DNA from: Treponema sp. UBA4328
GTDB taxonomy: Bacteria > Spirochaetota > Spirochaetia > Treponematales > Treponemataceae
Direction: 5' to 3'
Length of the DNA: 11,481 nucleotides
NCBI GenBank assembly: GCA_002394465.1
Contig: DGTU01000169.1
Coordinates: forward strand, 1-11,481
Shown: piece by piece, positions 5,672-11,481 of the stretch
Position numbering within the stretch: the stretch's first letter is position 1
Layout: the number at the start of each line of letters is the position of its first letter
Made by a program: the position numbers and the translations under genes
Notes under the pieces: model-generated
Told to the model about the DNA's origin: nothing
The model's input: the letters and a program-made list of their open reading frames with translations, nothing else
Databases searched by the model: none

Positions 5672-6301
5672 ATGAAAAAATTATTTGTACTGGCTGCTGT
5701 TGCAGTGCTTTCAGTTTCGTCAGTTTTTGCTCAGAGCGTAATGCACGGACTGAACCTGTCTTTCCCGCAGTCAAGCAGAACTTATGATTTTGATGACTTC
5801 ACTTACGATGCCGATGCTGAATATTCAAATATTCACATCAACTACAACCTGATGACAATGTCACGCAGCAAGTTTTCAATGATTCTTGGTATCGGAATGG
5901 GTTCATCAGACGGTGAGATTTCTGCTAACGGCACGACAATCGATGGTTTTGAAGGTTTCGGAATGGATTTTAAATTTGGCTGCGGATTTGCACCGGTAAA
6001 CAACGGAAGAATGGTTCTTGCAATCCACGGTATCGCAGGCCTTAACCTCAACAGCGTTACAGAAACAAAATCTCCCTTTGAGTATGAAATGTGGGACTTC
6101 GGCTTCTGTGCAGGTGCTGACGTCGTATTTGGTGTAAGGTTCGCTGACAGCTTTGGAATGATGGCAGGTCTTGACGTTACGTTCGACCTTGCAGGTACAG
6201 GAAGCGTATCTCCAAAAAACAGTTCAACTTCCACTGACTTTTCTTATACAGGAACCGGAGTTAACGTTGTTCCGCGTATCGGTGTCTGCTGGATCAAATA
6301 A
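5672..6301 (+). CDS. Secreted, probably outer-membrane beta-barrel protein of unknown function
   Basis: I do not recognise a named family. The 209-residue product starts with a clear Sec signal peptide: MKK, a hydrophobic core, and a VFA cleavage site after residue 20 with Gln next. There is no lipobox cysteine. The mature part has alternating polar and hydrophobic stretches rich in Gly, Phe, Asn and Ser (for example FSMILGIGMG, FGMDFKFGCGF, GFCAGADVVFGVRF, GMMAGLDVTF) and ends NVVPRIGVCWIK, a pattern typical of small beta-barrels of Gram-negative outer membranes. About eight strands seem possible. Many treponemal genomes carry such small barrels of unknown role. The start is fixed by AAGGAG five bases upstream. 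The gene has its own strong promoter and a strong terminator, so it is a single-gene, probably well-expressed unit. Confidence 0.7.
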   Translation: MKKLFVLAAVAVLSVSSVFAQSVMHGLNLSFPQSSRTYDFDDFTYDADAEYSNIHINYNLMTMSRSKFSMILGIGMGSSDGEISANGTTIDGFEGFGMDFKFGCGFAPVNNGRMVLAIHGIAGLNLNSVTETKSPFEYEMWDFGFCAGADVVFGVRFADSFGMMAGLDVTFDLAGTGSVSPKNSSTSTDFSYTGTGVNVVPRIGVCWIK

Positions 6302-6330
6302 TTCCTGAATAAAAACTGCATAAAAACAAT

Positions 6331-6363
6331 AAGCCGGTTTTCCCGAAGGAGAACCGGCTTTTT
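6331..6363 (+). terminator. Rho-independent terminator after the barrel gene, possibly bidirectional
   Basis: AGCCGGTTTTCC (6332-6343) pairs with GGAGAACCGGCT (6348-6359) around a CGAA loop, a 12-bp stem with one G-U pair. TTTTT follows on the plus strand. On the minus strand the stem is followed by TTATTGTTTTTA, so it may also stop uxaA transcripts, whose gene ends at 6388. Confidence 0.9.
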
Positions 6364-6387
6364 AGCTTTAAAAGCGGCCTGTCAATT

Positions 6388-7956
6388 TTAAAGTGTAACT
6401 CCGTCCTTGAAAATCGCAATCTCACGATAGCCGTTCTTTTCGTTCTTTGTGACGGCTCTTCCGCTTACGATGTCAATAATCTGCTGCAAGAGGGCATCGC
6501 GGACAGAATCGCTTGGCTCATCCAGAAGTCGGGCCGCGTCAAAGTCGATCCATCCGTGCTTGTTCTTTGCGAGCGGGTGGTTTGTAGCGATTTTTACTGT
6601 TGGAACCGGAGCTCCGAGCGGTGTTCCACGACCTGTTGAGAAGAGGATGATGTTTGCGCCGGCAGCCGTCATGTCTGTTGTTGAAACGATGTCGTTGCCC
6701 GGTCCTTCAAGCAGTGTGAGGCCAGTCACATTCTGCGGGAGGCGTTCGCCGTACTTGAGAACTCCTGTAACCGGAGCCTTTCCGCCCTTCTGAACACATC
6801 CCAGAGATTTGTCTTCGAGAGTTGTGATTCCGCCGGCCTTGTTTCCCGGTGAAGGATTCTCGTAGCAGACCTGATTATGTCTTGCGTAGTAGCCTTTGAA
6901 TCCGTTGATAAGGTTTACAGTTTTGTCGAAGCGTGCTTTGTCAACGCAGCGGTTCATGAGCATCTGCTCTGCACCGAACATCTCAGGAACTTCAGTGAGC
7001 ATTACGCGTCCGCCCATTCCTGTCATTGCGTCACAGATTCTACCAATCAATGCGTTTGCTGTGATTCCGCTCATTCCGTCTGAGCCGCCGCACTTCATAC
7101 CGAGTACGATGTCTGTGAGCGGAGCTTCTTCACGCCGGAATTTGCCTGCATATTCAGCAAGTTCAGTGAGAAGTTTTTTGCCTTCTTCAAGCTCGTCTTC
7201 GCACTGCTGGGTTGTCATGAATTTTACGCGGTTTTCATCTACTTCGCCGAGGAATTCCTTGAAATACGGAATGTTGTTCTCTTCACAGCCGAGTGAAACA
7301 ACGAGAACGCCGCCTGCATTCGGATGATGAACGAGGTCAGAAAGAATTTTTGCAGTTGTCTCTTTGTCTCCGCCCATCTGAGAGCATCCGTAAGGATGTG
7401 TCCATGTGAAGAATCCTTCGAGACCGCCCTTTTCGCTTGGTTTTGGCTCTCCGCCGCAGAATTTGGCATTTGCCCACATAGCGAGGTTTTCTGAAATCTT
7501 GTTTACGCAGCCAACGAGTGGAACAATCCAGACTTCATTGCGGCTTCCGACTCGTCCGTCAGCTCTTTTGTAAACATTGACTGTAGGAACATTTGCACGA
7601 AGTTTTTCTGTGTCTTTGTACCATGCATCATAAGCGGCCTTTGCCTTTGCCTCATCGTAAGTGTATTCAAGCTCGCCAGAAAGAAGTGTGTGAATGTTGT
7701 GTGTGTGAACATGCTTTCCGACTGCAATATCTTCTGTAGCAGAACCGATCGGGTAACCGTATTTGATTACCGGCTCGCCTTTTTTGATTTCTTTGATTGC
7801 GAATTTGTGACCCGCAGTAATATCTTCCTGAAGAGTTACAGTTACTTCAGGAACATCGTCCATTGCCTCAAGAGTGACCTGAGTACCCTTTGAAAGCGGT
7901 TCGAGTGCAACGGCTACAACATCCGCCTGATTGATTCTGATGGCGATTTTGCTCAT
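6388..7956 (-). CDS. uxaA: Altronate dehydratase
   Basis: UxaA removes water from D-altronate to give 2-keto-3-deoxy-D-gluconate in galacturonate breakdown. The 522-residue protein has an N-terminal SAF domain (about residues 1-95, with GYPIGSATEDI and the histidine-rich GKHVHTHN at 80-87) fused to the large catalytic domain of the UxaA/GarD family. Signatures of that domain are GRVGSRNEVWIVPLVGCVN (134-152), HPYGCSQMGGD (188-198), GCEENN (223-228), KCGGSDGMSG (288-297) and, near the end, HGWIDFDA. Cysteines 150, 191, 224 and 289 lie in conserved metal-site motifs. It is somewhat longer than E. coli UxaA (about 495) and close to galactarate dehydratase GarD in length, but the N-terminal half reads as UxaA, and uxaC nearby supports altronate. 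The start is supported by AGAGGT upstream. It appears monocistronic. Confidence 0.93.
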   Translation of the reverse strand: MSKIAIRINQADVVAVALEPLSKGTQVTLEAMDDVPEVTVTLQEDITAGHKFAIKEIKKGEPVIKYGYPIGSATEDIAVGKHVHTHNIHTLLSGELEYTYDEAKAKAAYDAWYKDTEKLRANVPTVNVYKRADGRVGSRNEVWIVPLVGCVNKISENLAMWANAKFCGGEPKPSEKGGLEGFFTWTHPYGCSQMGGDKETTAKILSDLVHHPNAGGVLVVSLGCEENNIPYFKEFLGEVDENRVKFMTTQQCEDELEEGKKLLTELAEYAGKFRREEAPLTDIVLGMKCGGSDGMSGITANALIGRICDAMTGMGGRVMLTEVPEMFGAEQMLMNRCVDKARFDKTVNLINGFKGYYARHNQVCYENPSPGNKAGGITTLEDKSLGCVQKGGKAPVTGVLKYGERLPQNVTGLTLLEGPGNDIVSTTDMTAAGANIILFSTGRGTPLGAPVPTVKIATNHPLAKNKHGWIDFDAARLLDEPSDSVRDALLQQIIDIVSGRAVTKNEKNGYREIAIFKDGVTL

Positions 7957-8003
7957 TAGATACCTCTTAAAAATTATTTATTAGCAGCAGCTTTTGCGGC
8001 TAT

Positions 8004-8034
8004 TTTATACAGAATAAAATTCTCCAGATTTCAA
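8004..8034 (-). promoter_or_regulatory. Weak candidate uxaA promoter with a palindrome in its spacer
   Basis: On the minus strand TTGAAA (8034-8029) and TATAAA (8009-8004) are 19 bp apart, slightly longer than ideal. The palindrome AGAAT-AAA-ATTCT (8011-8023) sits between them, a usual place for a repressor site. A second inverted repeat, CAGATTT-CAAA-AAATCTG (8025-8042), overlaps the -35 side. Predicted transcription start is near 7997. Confidence 0.3.
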
Positions 8035-8038
8035 AAAA

Positions 8039-8085
8039 TCTGATTAAGCATATATTATCTTATTAAGTATATATTATCTGATTAG
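8039..8085. repeat. Tandem 19-bp direct repeat between uxaA and pntAA
   Basis: Unit 1 (8039-8057) is TCTGATTAAGCATATATTA and unit 2 (8058-8076) is TCTTATTAAGTATATATTA; they differ at two positions. A partial third unit, TCTGATTAG, follows at 8077-8085. The array lies just upstream of the predicted uxaA -35 box and about 37 bp upstream of the pntAA -35 box. It looks like a multi-site operator. No matching copy was seen elsewhere in the window. Confidence 0.65.
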
Positions 8086-8121
8086 TATTTTAAAGTAGCG
8101 GAAACTTTTTGGTTATTTTTG

Positions 8122-8150
8122 GTGAAAAACTGATATTTCGGGTGTATAAT
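8122..8150 (+). promoter_or_regulatory. Promoter of the transhydrogenase operon
   Basis: A perfect TATAAT (8145-8150) is preceded after 17 bp by GTGAAA (8122-8127, four of six matches to TTGACA). Predicted transcription start is near 8157. The pntAA ribosome-binding site AGGAGG (8161-8166) follows almost at once, nine bases before the ATG. Confidence 0.6.
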
Positions 8151-8175
8151 TTTTAAAATAAGGAGGCTTTCCAAT

Positions 8176-9306
8176 ATGAAGAAAGTTCTGGTCTGCAAGG
8201 AAAAGGATGAGCGCGAGACACGCGTTGCCCTGATTCCTGATGACGTCAAAAAACTTACATCAATGGGCTTTGAGATTAAAGTCGTTTCGGGTGCAGGTTT
8301 GAAAAGTGGTTTTAGCGATGAAGCATACAAAAATGCCGGTGCTTCAATCGTATCTAAGGAAGAAGATGCTTACCCGGACTCAGAGATTATCGTCCGGATT
8401 ATGAAGCCGGAATCGATCGATGGAATCAAAGAAGGCACGCTGCATTTGAGCTATCTTGATCCGTTCAACGAAAAAGAGCTTCTTAATAAATTTGCTTCAA
8501 AGGGATTGCAGGCTGTCTCGCTTGAGATGATTCCTCGAAGCACTCTCGCACAGAAGATGGATGTTCAGTCATCACAGACTTCTCTTGCCGGTTATGTCGC
8601 AGTTTTGAATGCGGCTGCTAAACTCCCGAAAATCCTTCCTATGATGGTTACTCCGGCTGGTACAATCAACCCTGCCCGCGTTTTCATTATTGGTGTCGGT
8701 GTTGCAGGTCTTCAGGCAATCGCTACTGCAAAACGACTTGGCGCCCGGGTTGACGCTTTCGATACACGTCCGGTTGTTGAAGAGCAGGTTAAGTCTCTGG
8801 GCGCTTCATTCGTTAAAATCGACCTCGGTGAAATGGGTCAGACTGCACAAGGATACGCAAAAGAGCTTACTCCTGAGCAGATTGCAAAACAGAAGGAAGC
8901 TCAGGCTAAGGTCTGTGAAAAGGCAAACATCGTTATCACTACGGCAAAAGTCTTCGGTCGCAAGGCTCCCCGCCTCATCGAAAAGAACGTTCTTGACCGT
9001 ATGATGCCGGGTTCAATCGTAGTCGACATGGCCTGTTCAACAGGCGGAAACGTTGAGGGCTCTAAACTCTTCGAAAACGTTGTTACAGAAAACGGCGTTA
9101 CAATCATGTCGGGCGACCTGCTCGAACGTCAGGTTCCCTATGATGCTTCAAAGATGTTCTCCGGAAACATCACGGCTTTCCTCACACACGCAGGCTTCTA
9201 CGACAAGGAAGCAAAAGAGTTCAATGTCAACATGGAAGATGACATCATGAAGGGCTGTCTGCTCACACAGGGCGGTCAGATTATTCATGAGAGGTTCAAG
9301 GCATAA
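8176..9306 (+). CDS. pntAA: NAD(P) transhydrogenase alpha subunit, NAD(H)-binding part (domain I)
   Basis: This is the soluble NAD(H)-binding domain I of proton-translocating transhydrogenase, which transfers hydride between NADH and NADP+ and couples it to the ion gradient. The 376 residues match the split, three-subunit form (as in Rhodospirillum), not the fused alpha subunit of E. coli. Features seen: N-terminal KEKDERETRVALIP (8-21), the mobile-loop region around RSTLAQKMDVQSS (121-133), the Rossmann GVGVAGLQA (173-181) with the NAD-ribose acidic residue in DAFDTRP (193-199), and the C-terminal MSGDLLERQVPYDASKMFSGN region. The start has an ideal AGGAGG site. Nine bases separate it from the next gene, a flavin-type protein that does not normally belong in this operon, before pntAB and pntB. 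Confidence 0.96.
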   Translation: MKKVLVCKEKDERETRVALIPDDVKKLTSMGFEIKVVSGAGLKSGFSDEAYKNAGASIVSKEEDAYPDSEIIVRIMKPESIDGIKEGTLHLSYLDPFNEKELLNKFASKGLQAVSLEMIPRSTLAQKMDVQSSQTSLAGYVAVLNAAAKLPKILPMMVTPAGTINPARVFIIGVGVAGLQAIATAKRLGARVDAFDTRPVVEEQVKSLGASFVKIDLGEMGQTAQGYAKELTPEQIAKQKEAQAKVCEKANIVITTAKVFGRKAPRLIEKNVLDRMMPGSIVVDMACSTGGNVEGSKLFENVVTENGVTIMSGDLLERQVPYDASKMFSGNITAFLTHAGFYDKEAKEFNVNMEDDIMKGCLLTQGGQIIHERFKA

Positions 9307-9315
9307 GGATTAAAT

Positions 9316-9717
9316 ATGGCAGATTTACAGAGAATCAAAGACTATTTTGACAAAACACAACTTTTTTACCTTGCTACTGTTGACGGTGACAAACCAAAGT
9401 GCAGGCCTTTCGGATTTTCAATGATCGAAGGAGATAAACTGTATTTTGGAACGGGAACTTACAAGGACTGTTACAAGCAGATTGAAAAAAACCCGAATGT
9501 CGAAATCGCATGTCTCGGTGAAGGCGGATGGCTCCGTTTATACGGCAGGGCACATCTCGTTAATGACGAAGCCTTAAGCCGCAAAGCCCTCGACACAATG
9601 CCGTCCGTAAAGGAAGCATACGACAGCAAAGGCTATAAACTCGGACTGTTCTACCTTGAGAACGCCACCGCAGAATTCCGGGATGCATTCACAGTAAAGG
9701 AATCAATTAAATTCTAG
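9316..9717 (+). CDS. Pyridoxamine 5'-phosphate oxidase-like FMN split-barrel protein inside the pnt operon
   Basis: The 133-residue protein belongs to the pyridoxamine-phosphate-oxidase-like, FMN-binding split-barrel superfamily. The typical start of the fold is visible: an N-terminal helix, then LFYLATVDGDKPKCRPFGF (strands 1-2), GDKLYFGTGTYKDCYKQIEKNPNVEIACLG, and GWLRLYGRAHLVND (the strand pair before the C-terminal helices). Members of this length are single-domain proteins that often bind FMN, F420 or heme; most lack a known substrate, and this is not a true PdxH. It lies between pntAA and pntAB with nine-base gaps on both sides, so it is translated from the transhydrogenase mRNA. A role with NAD(P)H, such as a flavin reductase, is inference from position only. 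An AGGA serves as ribosome-binding site in the gap upstream. Confidence 0.85.
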   Translation: MADLQRIKDYFDKTQLFYLATVDGDKPKCRPFGFSMIEGDKLYFGTGTYKDCYKQIEKNPNVEIACLGEGGWLRLYGRAHLVNDEALSRKALDTMPSVKEAYDSKGYKLGLFYLENATAEFRDAFTVKESIKF

Positions 9718-9726
9718 AGGTATTTT

Positions 9727-10041
9727 ATGGATATAATGCTTATTTTCGTATTTGTAATCGCTGCGTTCCTTGGACTGGAGCTGATTGCAAAAGTTCCTTC
9801 ACAGCTGCACACTCCGCTGATGTCCGGAACAAACGCTATTTCAGGTATTACGGTTGTCGGTGCCATAAGCGTCGCTGCCGTTGCGGCAAAACAGTTCGGA
9901 CAGACTAAACTCGGTCTGATCCTCGGATTTATTGCCATTGTTTTTGCGACAATTAACGTTGTCGGCGGTTATCTTGTTACTGACCGCATGCTCGGCATGT
10001 TCAGGAAAAAAAGGACTCAGGCAAGGGGGCAAAGTAAATGA
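9727..10041 (+). CDS. pntAB: NAD(P) transhydrogenase alpha subunit, membrane part
   Basis: The 104-residue protein is the short membrane subunit (part of domain II) of split transhydrogenase. Hydrophobic stretches lie near residues 3-20, 38-54 and 60-84, separated by the conserved HTPLMSGTNAISGITVVGA (28-46), whose TNAISGI core is the family signature. Together with PntB it forms the proton channel in the inner membrane. It ends with a basic tail (FRKKRTQARGQSK). Its TGA stop overlaps the pntB ATG in an ATGA arrangement (10038-10041), which usually means coupled translation. It is shorter than the roughly 139-residue Rhodospirillum protein, mainly because it lacks an N-terminal extension. Confidence 0.95.
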   Translation: MDIMLIFVFVIAAFLGLELIAKVPSQLHTPLMSGTNAISGITVVGAISVAAVAAKQFGQTKLGLILGFIAIVFATINVVGGYLVTDRMLGMFRKKRTQARGQSK

Positions 10042-11481
10042 AAGAATTATCTGTACATGAAATTGCCGTAACCGTCGCATACATGATTTCCTGCATCTTC
10101 TTTATCCGCGGAATCAAGCTTCTCGGTAAAGCAGATACAGCCCGCAAGGGAAACTTTCTTTCTGCTGTAGGTATGCTGATTGCCTGTGTAACCGTTCTCT
10201 GTGAAAACAATGTAATTTCTTCATGGAATACTGAAAACTGGCTACTGAACGGATATGTTTATGTTGCTGCTGCAATCGTAATCGGTTCCCTGATCGGTAT
10301 CATCTGGTCTAAAAAAGTTCAGATGACAGGAATGCCTGAACTCGTTGCCCTGTTCAACGGTTTCGGAGGCCTTTCTTCACTTCTCGTTGCTCTTGCACAG
10401 TATGTTCCGTACGCCCTCAATCCGGCAAATGCAGAACTCAAGGGAGACCCTTTTACTGCAGTTTCACTCGGCTTAACAATCGCAATCGGTGCAGTTGCAT
10501 TCACAGGATCGCTTGTTGCCTGGGGAAAACTGAGCGGAAAAATGACTTTCAAGGGCTGGGTAATTCCTGCAAAGAACGCAGTAAACGGAGTTCTCTGTGT
10601 GCTCGGTCTCGCTGCAATTGCTGCATACGCTTTCTTTAATGCAAACAATCCGTTCGGTGTTGCTGAAATCGAGAAATACGCAGTTATCGCCTGTACCGCA
10701 ATCTTCCTGATTCTGGGATTCACAATGGTTATCCCGATCGGTGGCGGAGACATGCCTGTTATCATTTCATTCCTGAACGCTCTGTCTGGTCTTGCAGCAG
10801 CTTTTGCCGGTTTTGCAATCAACAACACTGTACTCGTAGTTTCTGGATGTCTCGTAGGTGCTTCAGGTCTTATCCTTACATTGATTATGTGTAAGGCCAT
10901 GAACCGCACCTTCGGTTCCCTCCTGTTCAAAAGCTTCGGCGGTCAGAAAAAGAAGGGGGCCGGCGGTCCTGCAAAAGAGCCTAAGGCCATCAGCGTAGAA
11001 GATGCTTACATGATTCTGGAAGCTGCAAAGAACGTAGTATTTGTTCCGGGATACGGTATGGCCGTTGCCCAGGCACAGCATGCTGTAAAAGAGCTTTGCG
11101 ACAAGCTTGAGGAAAACGGCGCGGAAGTAAACTTCGCAATCCACCCGGTTGCAGGCCGAATGCCAGGACACATGAACGTACTGCTTGCTGAGGCAAATGT
11201 TCCTTACGAGCAGCTCAAAACTGCCGATGAAATGAACCCCCAGATGAGCAATGTTGATGTTGCAATCGTTATCGGTGCAAACGATGTCGTAAACCCGGAC
11301 GCAATCAACGACGAGTCAAGCCCGCTTTACGGTATGCCGATTGTAAACGCCTACGAGGCACGCACTGTCTTCGTATTGAAGCGCGGTAAGGGTACAGGCT
11401 TCTCTGGTGTTGAAAACCCGCTCTTTACGAACGACAATACGGTAATGATTTACGGCGATGCTAAGGCTACGGTCTCAGCGC
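10038..11481 (+). CDS. pntB: NAD(P) transhydrogenase beta subunit, C-terminus cut by window edge
   Basis: The reading frame starts at the ATG overlapping the pntAB stop, with AAGGGGGC as ribosome-binding site, and stays open to the edge: 481 residues are visible. The N-terminal two thirds carry about nine membrane helices of domain II, including MPELVALFNGFGGLSS and IPIGGGDMPVIISFLNALSG. A basic, glycine-rich linker (about GGQKKKGAGGPAKEPK) leads to the soluble NADP(H)-binding domain III. In domain III the VPGYGMAVAQAQ fingerprint (336-347), HPVAGRMPGHMNVLLAEANVPY, GANDVVNPDA and SPLYGMPI are intact. The phosphate-binding loop reads KRG (448-450) where well-studied enzymes have KRS. The visible end, YGDAKATVSA, lines up with the last residues of E. 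coli PntB (462 residues), so probably fewer than ten residues are missing. Confidence 0.96.
   Translation, partial: MKELSVHEIAVTVAYMISCIFFIRGIKLLGKADTARKGNFLSAVGMLIACVTVLCENNVISSWNTENWLLNGYVYVAAAIVIGSLIGIIWSKKVQMTGMPELVALFNGFGGLSSLLVALAQYVPYALNPANAELKGDPFTAVSLGLTIAIGAVAFTGSLVAWGKLSGKMTFKGWVIPAKNAVNGVLCVLGLAAIAAYAFFNANNPFGVAEIEKYAVIACTAIFLILGFTMVIPIGGGDMPVIISFLNALSGLAAAFAGFAINNTVLVVSGCLVGASGLILTLIMCKAMNRTFGSLLFKSFGGQKKKGAGGPAKEPKAISVEDAYMILEAAKNVVFVPGYGMAVAQAQHAVKELCDKLEENGAEVNFAIHPVAGRMPGHMNVLLAEANVPYEQLKTADEMNPQMSNVDVAIVIGANDVVNPDAINDESSPLYGMPIVNAYEARTVFVLKRGKGTGFSGVENPLFTNDNTVMIYGDAKATVSA

Noticed and set aside
10319..10930. 203-codon open frame on the minus strand inside pntB
   Set aside because: It lies wholly opposite the conserved membrane part of pntB. 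It has no ribosome-binding site and its composition is that of a mirror frame of hydrophobic codons.

Overview
The window looks like a piece of chromosome from a Gram-negative, host-associated carbohydrate fermenter, most likely a spirochaete of the genus Treponema (gut or rumen type). This is inference from the look of the proteins, the moderate GC content, a signal-peptide protein that looks like a small outer-membrane barrel, and hexuronate-degradation genes. No rRNA or species marker is present. All genes look intact apart from the two cut by the window edges. I see no insertion sequence, phage gene or CRISPR array.

Layout. Positions 1-160 (minus) hold the start of htpG (Hsp90). A tRNA-Ala(GGC) follows at 270-343 (plus). 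A stand-alone DNA adenine methyltransferase (346-1287, minus) ends two bases from the tRNA. queH (about 1419-2081, plus; queuosine synthesis) has short palindromic repeats before and after it. A hairpin-rich spacer with a minus-strand terminator (2082-2280) leads to uxaC (2281-3690, minus; uronate isomerase). A plus-strand group follows: a membrane-anchored HD-GYP phosphodiesterase (3829-5190), cdd (5203-5598; cytidine deaminase) and a secreted or outer-membrane protein with its own promoter (5672-6301). A shared terminator at 6331-6363 separates these from uxaA (6388-7956, minus; altronate dehydratase). The last block is an NAD(P) transhydrogenase operon on the plus strand: pntAA (8176-9306), a small FMN split-barrel protein (9316-9717), pntAB (9727-10041) and pntB (10038 to the edge, probably only a few residues short of its end).

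How the genes work together. uxaC and uxaA are two steps of hexuronate (pectin sugar) breakdown: isomerisation of galacturonate/glucuronate, and dehydration of altronate to 2-keto-3-deoxygluconate. The intermediate reductase (uxaB) and the later kdgK/kdgA steps are not here. The transhydrogenase couples the NADH and NADPH pools to the ion gradient across the inner membrane. queH supplies the last reduction in queuosine synthesis, and cdd salvages cytidine. The HD-GYP protein probably turns over cyclic-di-GMP.

The most unusual points are: the FMN split-barrel gene lodged between pntAA and pntAB; a tandem 19-bp repeat between uxaA and pntAA; an operator-like palindrome over the uxaC promoter; a row of four small hairpins in the uxaC 3' region; and promoter elements so close to queH and the HD-GYP gene that their mRNAs may be leaderless. 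I did not find a convincing new multi-gene defence or mobile system.
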